DNA of 64,000 nucleotides, taken from Phalacrocorax aristotelis (lineage: Eukaryota > Chordata > Aves > Suliformes > Phalacrocoracidae). Below the pieces are notes generated by a model, which was given only the letters and a program-made list of their open reading frames with translations, was not told the origin of the DNA and searched no databases. The stretch covers positions 49,006,621 to 49,070,620 of the forward strand of contig NC_134280.1 of NCBI RefSeq assembly GCF_949628215.1, in the 5' to 3' direction. The position numbers and the translations under genes were made by a program. Positions 22,740 through 34,600 of this stretch are shown one piece after another (the stretch's first letter is position 1; every line of letters begins with the position of its first letter).

Positions 22740-25267
22740 CTCTTGGGAGACAGCTAAGGAACCTTTATCACCACACTGCTTGGTCTGACTTACTCCCCCG
22801 TTGGACGTGCTGGTGTGAGCATTTTTGCAACGGATCCCACCCCCAAGTCCTTCAGTTTAAAGCCCGCCTCACTAAATTATCCAGCCTACTGCTGAAGATT
22901 CCCTTACCCCTTTTAAATGGATTCCGTCCCTCCCTAGCATGTTGTCATCATTGAAGAACAACCCATTGTCATAAAAGCCAAACCCCTCATGGTGGCACCA
23001 GCCACGTAGCCAGGAGTTGATATACATTATGCGCCTGTTTCTGGCTGCTCCCTCAAACTGGCAAAATGGAAGAGAAGATCACCTGGGTGACAATGTTTTT
23101 CACTTGCTTACTGGGTTCCACTGGTTACGTTTACAGACACTTTGCTGGGGAGAGCAGATCTGCAGCATTGAGGTAAACGTGGCTTTATCAACCTCAGAGA
23201 GAAAAAGGACACCTAGTAACAGTCTCAGGAAGGTGGAGGATAGGAGACAGGTTGAAGGGATATCCTGAGTGCAGGCATGGCTGTTGCTAACCCAAAAGCT
23301 TCATCTCCTGTGCAGACACCTTGCTTTCACCACAGCAGTGTCAGAAGCTGTTTGCGGTGCTAAGCACCTAGACCCCTGTCAGGCTTGGCCCGTGGGTTCT
23401 GCCCTCCTCCTCCCAAAACCCACATTTTCTGCAGTAATACCCTGTACGCCTTCTCCAGCATTAACAAAATTAACTTACCTGCTTTCAGAGCCACTTTGCA
23501 TCGCTATGCACAGCACAGGCTGGGCACAGCTCCTGAGCTAGCTGCACCGCAGCACACCGACACACACGGGGGGTACTCACAGGAGGCGGGGGCTGCCAGC
23601 TGTCCCAGGCACAGGGGAAGGCTGAGTGGAAGGGAGAGCTGGTTTGCAAATGGGGCAAGTGACAAAGGACAAATCTGCTTTCCTATAAGACTCTCAAAAA
23701 CCTGTTTGACCTTCCCCCACTCAGGGCAACCCCGAACATGTTATGTAGGAACAACACATCTGCAAAGTGACTATCCACTCCCTCAGAGGCCTAAATCTGC
23801 ACCACTTGCCACTCCACAACTCCTACAGATAGAATTGCCTGCTGCTGAATGCACCCTCACATTATTTTATAGAGAGCTGGGCATTCATAACCACTGCCAA
23901 GCCAGAGGAGCTGTAGGATAGAGGCCTGCTGCTGCCCTCTGAAGGCATCACCGGCTCTGCAGGTGAATCAGCTAATCATGACAACTAATAAGGAAAAAAA
24001 ATAAAAATGGGAGGGATGCAGACAGATCTTAACCAATTTCTGCTCCACATTGTAAACCCGGAGCAGAGGAGGATGGCAATAATGATGCAGCCAGCCAGTG
24101 GATTAGATTAAGCATTGGGGAAAGTCAAAGAAATAAGCTTTTGAAGATGGGCTTTTTTTGTTTGTTCGGGTGACAAGTGTGGGTGCCTTGTTCAACCAGC
24201 TTGTACATTTTAATAAGCTAGGAGGGGGCCCATGGCAAATGCTGTCAGGACTCATTTAGTCTGGCATTTATTTTCATTTCAAAGAGATAGGGGACACACT
24301 TTGATGAGGGAATGACTAGACAGTGGCAGCCACTTTTTCCTGCAGTGCTGTTAAGGATGAGCCACTGCTTTCAATGAGGACTATGGGTGCAGTGGGCAGC
24401 ACACCTCCAGTCTGTCGCAGGGCTTTCAGGGAAGAAAAAAGTCTAACATCTAAAAGCCAGAAAAGAGACTGATGATCTCCAGTGCCAGGCTGAACGGAGG
24501 AGCTCCATCTGCACTACCAGATGCAGTGATGCTCAGCGTTTAATAGCTGCCCACTGCTGTATTCTGAAAAAAAAAATTAGGATGGGGGGAAAAATTCACA
24601 AGAAATCCCCTCCTCTCTTCCCTCCCCAACACTCACTCAAACTTGTAAAGGAGAGTCATTCTGAATCCCTGAGATTCAAAGTCCCAAATGCACATTGGAG
24701 CTCCCCTCCCATCCCCACCAAAGGGAAAAAAAAAATTAAAGCAGGGTGTTTCTTGTAAATATAGTGTGTATATCACCTAGCAGGGACTTTTCACACATAC
24801 CATCAGTCCCCTCCTTCAGAACAGCCTCTCTCACCCTCTCACCTCTTATCTGCAACCACACAGCAAATAAATGATTATTCATTGACCCTAGATGAGCCCA
24901 AAGAAAGACAGCAGGTTTAGCAGTTGTAATAGGGAAGCTGCCCCTTAGAGACAGATATGCAGGAGACAAGAGACAAGGGAGGTCTTGTTTCTGCTCCAAG
25001 AACCATTGATAAATGTTAGTCAATAAGTGTTTAGTGTGAAGTGGATTAAAAATCCACAGTGGAAAAGACTTGCTTACCAATAACATGCGTAAATCATTCT
25101 GAGACCTACACGGTAGGTGATGTATGGCACAAATTCTGTAATTTCTCACTGATATTTAATGTTTATAAATACTGTTATTTTCCAGATAGTCCTGGTGCAG
25201 TACTTGAACCCTGAGCGTCTCATAACCAGCCTGTCTGGTCTTTGAGGAGCCCAAGTAATTCTTTCAT

Positions 25268-25301
25268 GCTTAAAAAAAAAGGTTAAAAAAAAAAAAAAAA
25301 A
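25268..25301 (+). repeat. Poly(A)-rich tract
   Basis: Nine A, then GGTT, then a run of about 17 A. It is not next to a recognised retrogene, so it is probably simple sequence. Confidence 0.8.
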
Positions 25302-25639
25302 GGAAAATAAAATAATTTTCAGTGATGATAGCCACTGCAGAAAACTCCTGGGTGTGAGCCAATGCAGCTGTCTTCATAAATTTCAAGATCAGCAAGAATG
25401 ATTCTGTGACTCCAATCTATTTTCCAGTGTAACAGAGGTTGTTACTGCACAGTCTATAATAATTATGCCACAAGAACGTTGAGCTAGCTCTTGGTATAAG
25501 TGGGAGTTAGCTCTGAAGCCTAATGACAGACGCTTCAAACAGCGACTCCCTGAATATTGCTGGAATTTATAGCTACTGCAAAGCTGCTCTGTGCTAGGGT
25601 AGAGTTTAGGGCACGTGAGACCCTTCAAGCCATTGTATT

Positions 25640-25718
25640 TTTGGTTTGGTGGGTTTTTTTGTTTTGGGGTTTTGGGTTGGGTTTTTTTGTTGTTTTTTTT
25701 TTTTTTTTTTTTTTTTTA
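25640..25718 (+). repeat. T/G-rich tract ending in a long T run
   Basis: Alternating GGG and TTTT words are followed by more than 20 T. This is low-complexity sequence, likely to be length-variable and prone to assembly error. Confidence 0.8.
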
Positions 25719-28700
25719 CAGAGTTTGATTCCCTTGTACTTACTGAAAAGTCTGATGACTAAGCTATAATTAAGCCTCTACCTCACCTTCTGTTATACCA
25801 ATTATCTAGGAAAAGATTAATCTAGTCAGCTATTTCCTTTACCTGCATACATTTCTTCTTTGTTGCCCTCTCCCATATGTTCTCCCTTACAGATGTGTCT
25901 CCTACATGCACACACATATCTGTGACCCACAGAGTGTGTTGGCCGTATACAACTAGCAACTACTGACTAATAATGACATTTTTCAGTTCACTTATTTTCT
26001 CACTGGAATTGCTCTTTCTTTTTATCATTTGGGCTGGAGAAATGCAGCCCAAACTACTAATACACCCCAAGCTGCCACCGCTTGTCTACTTAGGACAGCT
26101 TTCACTAGACCTGGAGAAGTGCTTGAGGCAGGATTCGTCCACTGGAAGGGATAAACTTAACACATTAGGGAGACATGAACTGGCACAATTATACAGCACT
26201 TGCTCTCCTTGGTGGGAATAATGGTTGGATATAACTAACACAGGTACTCGAGGTATCTTCAGGTACAAGTAACGAATGAAGGGCAGCCAATTATCAGGTA
26301 GAAAGTGGCAGCTATTTTACTGCATGCAATTTTGAGCACTGTATTAATGAGAACATGCTGTTCCTTTGCTGCTAAGCTGCTTTAAAAACTGGCATTTCTG
26401 TTTGGAAGCTTTTGTTTAGTTAAGTGCTTGGTGCCCTCACTGCAAGCTGTTGGGGTAGCAAAGGGGACAGTAAGCACTCTCCAAATGGGTGGATAAGTAA
26501 CAAAATCCCATTTAAGCTGTTGTCCTGCTGCCAAATCTGCCTTCCACATCTGAAAAATGAATAGGACAGCTAATTATCTTATCTTTGCTCACGGAGATAC
26601 CAAATACTAGCCATGCTCTTCCCACTTTGAATTAAGAGGAAAATTTGCTGTGATGTTCTTACAGAGCTGGAGTGTTTGTGAGCAAGAAACAAGCTGACTG
26701 TGGGCTGAATTTGCAGCTCACATCCCCATGGGAAACTTGGGCACTGTTGGGCATCCATGTAAGTAAGTCTTGCTTTCTCACCTGCTTTCCTGAGCTCTGC
26801 CGCCAGACAGCCCCAAATGGGAAGTGGTGCTGGCTCTGCAGAGACCCATCCTGCACAGGGAAGGGGGCAGCCGGCAAATGCTGCCAGGCTGGCCCCCCAC
26901 CTCTTTTGGGAGTTTAGATGCCTGATTCATGGCTCGATATAGCGCACACATTTCCTTCAGGAGTGGGCGGTTTACCCCAGTGGGCAGACTAACAGGAGGA
27001 TGTGGTCTCCCAGCCTCCTCCACAGCCCGCTGAAGACCGCACAGCAGATTCACAGGGCTGTGGAAAGGGCCTGACTCTGGCTCAGTGAGGAGGGGCCCCG
27101 GCCTCATGCTATGGGTAGGTACCTGCTGCACTAAAATCACTGGATAAAAACACACTCACTCACTTCTGCTGGCTGCAGTTTCCACAACTGAATAGATCTT
27201 TATCTGTCTCTAAACTTCAGCTGTGAATGAGGAGAAGAGCTCACTTTCACTTGTATAGCACCAATACATAAAAATCACCCTTCTTCAGCCTTTCCTCAAT
27301 ATGAGAAAGACCCACAGAGAGCGCGCGTCACGGCAGGGCCCTGCCTGCAGCCCTCTGCACAGGCAGCATCTTTTGCTCTTAGCACAGAACTTGCAATTCT
27401 GGCTCTGGCAACTCGATGCAAGTCAGTGTCATCAACTTTGGCTGAGTTTCTACACTGCTCAGCTCCCCTTTTTCTTGCTGGAAATGCCCACACACAATAC
27501 GAGGTGTGTGCCTGGCCCAGGAGCCCTGCTACTGGCATGGGGAAGGAGCCAGGTTGGGAAGGAATCCAGTTAGGAAAACTGGCTACTGGGTCTACAGCAG
27601 AATTAAGAAGTTTATATAAGTGCACCATAAATGCCACAATTTGTCCCTCACTAGGCACTCAGTTTCTGCTCTCTGGGACACAAGACTGCCTGTAAGAGCC
27701 AAGCATTCTCAGTCTGTTGACTCAGGGATGTCAGGACCATTCCTTCCAGGGGAATCCATTGCCATTTGGACCTAAAAAGAAAGGGCAATACCCTATCTCA
27801 GCGTCAAACCCTGCAGCGCTCCCCTGCTGCCACCAGTGCCAGCACCAAGATTTACTTCAGATAGGAAAAAAAACCAAACCAGGCTGCTGCCCACCCAGCT
27901 GGGGACTGAAGAAGCTCTGCTTGCTGGCAATAAAAACATGCTGCTTGCCTATGGGGGATGTCAGGAAAAAGGCCAGTTGTACTAAGAATAACTTTCTGCT
28001 GAGGCGCCCCTCAGTAAGTTTATGACAGAATTGTACAGACACAGAGAATAAATCACTTTTACCTTAAGAAGAAGAGACAGAGTGAAAGAAGACTGATTCG
28101 GTGAGATGGGAAGTGACTCAAATCAAGGTAATTATCCGGTTAGAAGGTAACAGACTTTGGGATGTTGTGGGAGAAATCCCTTCTTTCCATTCTGACAGCC
28201 CTTCCAGAAAGTCTTCTCAAGTGGATCACCATGAGGGTAGAAAAGACCTGCCCTGTGACCCTGTAATGGGTGTGTGACACGGTGCGCAGTGAAGAAGTGT
28301 AACCCCAGACCAGAACCCTGTATCCAAAATGCAAGTGTTTCTTACACCACAGCTCTGGCCCAGGTACGAAGTCTTTGCTCTTTGCTTCCAGGGGACTGAG
28401 CCTCTGCAGGCTGAAAGCATCAGCAGCAGAGAGCGGCCACTCAGCACCACTCCCCAGGTCTGCCCCCCATCGCCCTTTGGTGCCAGCTCCATGCTGCCAT
28501 CATGACAGCCTCGGGGTGCAGCTTTCCAACCACTTCCAGGTTCACCCACTCTGCCTGTAAAAGGGATGGGCTTGCAGAGGCTTGTGCATCTCACACAGCT
28601 GTAAAAGTGGTGCTCATGACCAGACCCTCAGTGTGGTTTACAGAACAAGTTTTGTTTACTTCAGTTTACAAAGTGAAGCCACCAGCTTTAATTCTCCCTA

Positions 28701-29798
28701 AAAACAAAAACAACTGGGAAGTTCATGATTTAGAGTGGCTTGGTGCAAAGTTTTGCAAAGTAACAGACACAAAATCAAAATAGTTCCAATTATACAGACA
28801 TGTAAAACAAGAAATTCAAGTTAAAACCAGGACTGGATTCCTATTAGCCCTAGAGATGATCCAAGAATATGTCAGGAAATAAATAAAACATTCTAATTTT
28901 CACCATAAAAGAGGGCACTGCTCACTAATCCAAATGGTTTAGGTATTTACAGAAGGCAAATGGGTGAGAGGAGAAAGAGAAGAGAAGCATTCATAAGAGT
29001 GAACTGAAATGCAGCAGGGTATCCGCTTCTGCACATGCCCCACTGTAACTAAGAGAAGGCTTTAAATCACTGCAAGGGGCCAAAGAAATTCCTTTTGAGC
29101 AGGATCAATCTGCCCCATGCTGGGGGGGACCGTGCCAAGGTAACACCAGCATGGTCTGCTTGGTTTGGCTGTCACCACAGAGATTCTGAAGCTCCACCAC
29201 AATCCATGGCCACGCTGGGGCAGATGACAACAAATAAGTTGGCTTGGTCAGTCCAATTTATGAATAGGAGGGCAATTTATCCTAGAATCCACCTGAAGGG
29301 AAGACTGCTTAAATCCACATCTTCCTGGCCTCCGCCGGACTGTGCGTGCTCTGAGGAGGCGGCAGCTGGCACAACTAAATCTCTGTTCTTCAACATGTAA
29401 GCACAGCTGGCGATCAAAACACTTGGCAGTTCCACAAAGGCCAATAGCTAGGGTGCCTTAGGTGACTGCAAGAAAAAGCAGGCCCTTTCAAGTATCTCCT
29501 TCAACATTTGCAAACCACAGGAGACAAAGCAACACCCTCATTTACAAAGGCAGTGTGACTTGTGCTCATCGCTGGTATTTCTGACGCTTTGTTACAAAAT
29601 AATACTCTGCTTTCTTTTTGCTGCACATGCTACTAAGGCCAAACCCTGACAGCTCAGAGCTATACTTTCAGTGCAGCCAGTGCAGCAGAAGATGCCTAAT
29701 GCCCAACAGAAGCAGGGCAAATTCCGCTGTTAATTTCATAGCATGCAAAAACCATCCTGAAGGCTCATCCCAACCTTCTGTTTCCTTGTCAAGGAAGA

Positions 29799-29804
29799 TT
29801 TATT
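29799..29804 (-). terminator. PRR5L: Candidate PRR5L poly(A) signal
   Basis: AATAAA on the - strand, the nearest canonical signal I found after the PRR5L stop codon. A GGTTGGG stretch lies downstream. Confidence 0.35.
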
Positions 29805-31255
29805 TACAGTCAGTACCACAGGGACTAGATTTGAGTGGCAGTAGTGTTATATCCACATTTTTAATGGGATTTGACATTTAAGGCAGCATTTCAGTTTACC
29901 TCTAAGCCTGTAATTACACTTGCAAATCTGCTTAGCAAGACATCAGCAGAGTATCCTAGGGGACTGCTTGAACAGATTGGTTCTGTTCCCATAGGAGCAG
30001 CATTTGAGTACCAAGTGATGCTACAAAGCAGACACCGCAGACTGCAGTGCCTTGACACAGACGCTTGCAAACTGGACCCACTCCTAATCTTCAAAATAAA
30101 AACAAAAATAAAGACTGCAAAAAGCCCTCGCTTTGCCTTAAAAGCAACACTGTGCTGAGTCAGATACCACTGGAGGTCAGGAGCACTTCATAAGTACACT
30201 ACCAAGACAGGACTCCTTTCTACACCCCACTGGTTATCTTTGGTGTCATGAAATCTGCAAGTACTAAAACTACCAGAACAGCCCAAGGATGAAATCCTGT
30301 TTGTCACCTCCTGGTCTGGCATCAGGATAGCCCAGTGCTGAGAAGCACCTTTAAATCTCCCACAAAAGTGCAGACTCTGCCCAGCATCTCCTTCCCAAAG
30401 GAATCCATTTAGATTTTCGCTTTCACTGTAGCCCTGCCACTTCCAAAATTTCGGGAGCAAATTGATGCCAAATGCCAGGATGCTCGGGACTGTGTTTTGC
30501 CCCCAGTTTACACACCCACCCCACCTTTGCACCCAGTTTACACCACCACCCCCAAAGATATGACTGGAACCAAATAAAGTACATATGAAGTACTCAGCTG
30601 GGACTCCATGTATACTCAGTTCTCTTCAGGTCTGCGGGGGGAAAAAAAAAAGTCTGATTTGTTTGGATTTGGACTTTTCATCCATGCCCATGGGAGGCAA
30701 AGTGAAGGATCTTCTTCTCTTACAAGCCACCTGAGCAGATCCTTCTGCAGGATGTAAATCCCTGAGTTCAACTTCAAAAGAGAAAAATGCAGTCCTCAGC
30801 CATCACCACCCTAGTGCCAGAAGCTAAGAGAACATTTAGCACATAGCTCTCTGCTGCAGGAACAAAAAGCAGGCAACCAGCACAAAGCTAAGAAAGACGG
30901 AGAAAAGCATTAAGAGGCTAATTTGCATCATACCAAAGAAACAGAAGGAAACCTAAGGCGAAAGGGTTTGGACTAGTAAAGGAAGAAAGCTTACAGAAGG
31001 TAGACTGTGCTGTTCAACAGCAAAACCTTTGCAGCCCTCAGTCTCATTTGGGAGCAGCCTGGTACCTCCATCAACAATGAACAGGCAAAAAAAAAAAAAA
31101 ACCTAGGGCGCATTCCCAAAGAGACATAAGACCCCTCAAGGCCGTCTCAATGACATGAGCAAAACTTGAATTTTTCTTTTTTTCCCAGCAGGGATGACAT
31201 GACACTTTGTCCATCTTAGTGCATTACAGTTCTCCTTTCCTCAGCAAGACTTTGT
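29799..31255 (-). other. PRR5L: Probable PRR5L 3' UTR
   Basis: This non-coding sequence lies downstream of the PRR5L stop. TTTATT at 29799-29804 is AATAAA on the - strand and gives a UTR of about 1.45 kb. The downstream GU element is weak. It is only a candidate, because other AATAAA copies lie further away. Confidence 0.35.
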
Positions 31256-31638
31256 CTAGCTGACCGATGTGCAGTTCAGCTCTGCAGGGTCCTGCCTACC
31301 TTCTGCCATGACTCCTTCTGGCCCATCAGCAATACTGGGCTCACTGGAGCACTGCCTGTGGCTAAAACTGGGCTGCAGGCGGAGGCATTTGTCAGTACCG
31401 TCTGACTCCTCAATCACCATTCCTGTGTGCATCATGGAGGCCATTGCCAGGATTTGAATATCTGAGTGAGCATTGGCAATGGTGTGCCGACGGATGCTAC
31501 CACATTTCTCCAGGTAAGCTTCACCCTCCTGCTCTGTCAGTGGGGTCAGGGCCATCTCGCTGGGCTGCCGGCTCGTCACCACATGAGATGAATAATTCAG
31601 TACACCAGTCTTAGGGTGGGATCTGGAGTACCGTCTCT
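31256..31638 (-). CDS. PRR5L: PRR5L exon 8 (terminal)
   Basis: Acceptor TTCTCTTCCAG, then two bases completing a Glu codon, then 126 codons and TAG at 31258-31256. It encodes RRYSRSHPKTGVLNYSS, the invariant EMALTPLTEQEGEAYLEKC, the RRHTIANAHSDIQILAMASMM block, and the HRQCSSEPSI and ELNCTS end. This tail is specific to PRR5/PRR5L. The wording fits PRR5L better than PRR5. Confidence 0.96.
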
Positions 31639-34600
31639 CTGGAAGAGAAAAAGGAAGCAGGAACAGTCATTAGGGCATAGAAAAGCATCACCTGAACTGT
31701 TAGGCTGGCCTCAGGAAACAGAGAGGACTCAGCGCGCAGCCACAGTGTCCCAACTCGTTACCACCAGGGAACAGTCGGGTGCTCATTAGTTCATACTGGA
31801 AAGGACGTCTGCCTAACCCCCGATAAGGAGACATCTCCCATCCTGCAGTGAGGCAACAGTACTGATGCCTGCGAAAGAAGTGAGCCAAAAAGTAATGAGT
31901 AAAAGCAGCAAAGGGATTTTCCTCAGCATCCTGATGGTCTCTTCTCTTAGCCAGCAGGGTGAGGATTGAGTAGGAGCTCTCACATGCAGGTTCACTAAAA
32001 TCAGTGACAGTGGCACAAGTCCCCAAAGAAACATTCAGTGAGGACTTGAGTTGCCATCCCTTTCTCTGGAAAATTTCTCTCAGGAGATGCCAGTAGTTGG
32101 TGTCAACATGAAAGTCCTGACGCTACATTGCACTGCCTCTCCAGCTACTTAGGGAAAGGTGGTTCTGCTAGCATTATCCCACTGTATTCTTTACAGATTA
32201 TACAAGAAAAATACCATTTGATCCACTTTAAAATATATCTGGTTTTGGGGCTAGACACTGAAAACACCTAACGCTGCACACCAACAGCCCACAATAGCTC
32301 AAGGGGAAAGGCGCAGAAGAGGAAGAGTACTTGCAGAGCACAGGTGAAGGCAGTGACACAGAATTGATGGGTGCAGGGTCTACAATCTGCTCAGCAAAAA
32401 CATTAAGGGGGAAAAAAAGCCTGGTTTAGAACTCAAATCCAAGGCACAGTCCCCAGTCCCATATCATGAAGCACCATTTTCATTCTGACACTAAAAGCTT
32501 TAAGAAAAGCAGAGGTCTGAGTTTGTGCCTTGGCTTACTGTGATTCACTCCCCTAGCAGGTTGAATCAGACAGTATTACTTTTCACCTGCTGTTTTCCAC
32601 CGCCGTGCAGCACTGTCATGTCGTGTTAAACACCTCATGCGGTCTGTCCCCGAAGCTGATAAAGCTGTTCCCTACCCATCTCTCTGTCTCTCACCAACTT
32701 CCTTGAAGTGCAGGGTCTCATTTCATAGAGTTGGAAGCCTTTAAACCATATAAATACTGCCACCAAGACTACAGAGCATAAGAGATAGAGTAACAAAATG
32801 CAAAGCAAAGTACTTGTCACCAAAGGTTATAAAAAAGTTTTGGAAGCTTGCATCAGGAAGGGAAGCAGAAAACAAATACTATATTGTTGCAGGGAGGAAC
32901 GGGTGAGCAGCCAAAACTCCACTGCTGGCAGCAGCCGAGCTATGACAGCACTTCACCCCGCTGCTGCCAGTAATACATTCATTCCAAACAGTTCCTTTCA
33001 TGCTTAAGAGTGTGTGTAAGTGATTTTTGTGGCTGGTTACGTTAAATACACTGTTTAGGTGTTATCTGCAACTCAAGCCAGAGGAAGCTGTAGTGTTGGA
33101 GGGCATTGGGAAAAAGTAATTTAAGGGGGGAGCTACACAAGCATCCTTCTGCCCTGCACCCCTCCTTGCAGCTCCAGCAGCAGCAGCAGCAGGCAGGGCA
33201 GCAGCAGGCAAGCATCCTCGCACAACACTGGCATCACTGAACCCCGAGCACTGTGTTAACATTCTGCTGCTGCCCGTGCCTGGGTCTTGGCAAGTTATCC
33301 TGGCATAGACAAGACCAACATAACACTGGTGTCACTAGCAGTAGCTGCTTCTCCACCTTGACCAGGGCTTCGTCATTTCTGACCTTTGTGAACAAAGTAA
33401 AGTATTGATACCAAAAGAGAGAAGCCAATGGTAGGGGCAGTTATATACTTGCAATGTGACCAACCCAGGGTGGGATCTTGAAACGCATTTAGGTGCCCAT
33501 CTCCTGCCTACATTAGGAAGTCAGACACCTTCAAGAGCTGTTCAGCCCTTGGACTGAGAGGAGAAAGAGAGCTCAGTAGCCTCTTGAGGTAATGGTTCAT
33601 TGCACTCCCCCATCCTATGATTTAATATTTACATGATGTCTAACTTGCAGTGGCTTCAGCTATGCAGAGGTGTCTTAGCTAATTAGAGAGGTCTGAAGAG
33701 ACTAAACTGAGCTGAGCTGTGCAAAACACTGTCAATTTTTCAGATTCCACAGCTGCAGGTTTTGTAGGCAAGGGCTGAGTCTTTGTTCTTCCCTGTTCCT
33801 ATACAACACATTTAAAATTAAAACATGTTTCATTTAAACAGGGACAGCTTGCAGCCCTTCCCAAAAAGCCAGGATACACAGGAAAAAGAAAAATCATGGC
33901 CATGGACACTTAATAGATAAATAAAAATATTCCCATGAGAAAAAAGTGACAGTTTCCTGTGCAAACTTTTAGTGCTGCTGAAAGAGCCAAGCCTGATGAC
34001 CTGAGAGATTAAAGTCCACTAAGATCAAGCATAATATAGGAAGCAATAATATAAAATTATTCCTGCCCAGTCTGGTGACCCTGCTTTCACATGAAGTTGC
34101 AAAGAGATCCTTTTCTATCACATCCTTGGCTGCTGTGGTAAAATGATCCACTAGTAGTTGGTAGTTACATCAACTACCATGGTAGTTTGCAGTCTAGCCA
34201 GTCTGTGTTCATCATTCCACAGACTTATACACGATATATGTACTTGGGTATATTTTTGCATGGATGGAAAATTGTAAGAGTTGAGATTGTAAAACCTGCT
34301 GGTATCAAAGGAAACAGTAATTCAGAAGACCACCCTCAGACCTATATCAGCATGGAAACAGGAGCATTGCACCACCTGCAGCACGCAAAAACAAAGCAAA
34401 GGGCCCAAGTTTGACTATACTGAAGTAATTGCTGTAACCCAGGCACCCTGCAGTGAGTTGAGCCCAGAACTGAGCAGAGGTTGCAAGCCCACCCCAGAAT
34501 TTGGACAGATGTGCAGGCACTGTGCGCTGGGACTTGGTCTGCCAAAGCACAGCTGCTGTTCGTCTAAACCACGCAGCTGGTTACCAGCTCGAGCATATTT

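Larger units (their letters stand above)
19909..23110 (-). mobile_element. CR1 non-LTR retrotransposon, nearly full-length but inactive
   Basis: The element reads on the - strand. Its 3' end is at about 19909, with the usual CCTTCCAACC...GATTCTGTG tail of avian CR1. The reverse transcriptase (21549-19977) and endonuclease (22739-22065) are recognisable. Sequence above about 22740 continues with CR1-like wording to roughly 23110, but this left limit is uncertain. No target duplication was found, as is normal for CR1. It lies between TRAF6 and PRR5L, in the PRR5L direction. Confidence 0.9.
23111..29798. other. Intergenic region between CR1 and the PRR5L 3' UTR
   Basis: No coding exon with recognisable homology. 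It contains a poly(A) stretch (25268-25301), a T/G-rich stretch with a long T run (25640-25718), and TTTATT at 24265-24270 that could serve as a more distal PRR5L poly(A) signal on the - strand. The longest open frames (such as 23385-23921 +) show no recognised domain. Confidence 0.55.

Noticed and set aside
23385..23921. 178-codon + strand open frame in the intergenic region
   Set aside because: No recognised motif, low-complexity proline and histidine content, no splice or poly(A) context.
25640..25690. Telomere-like GGGGTTTTGGGTTGGG words
   Set aside because: Not the vertebrate TTAGGG repeat. Irregular T/G low-complexity sequence.
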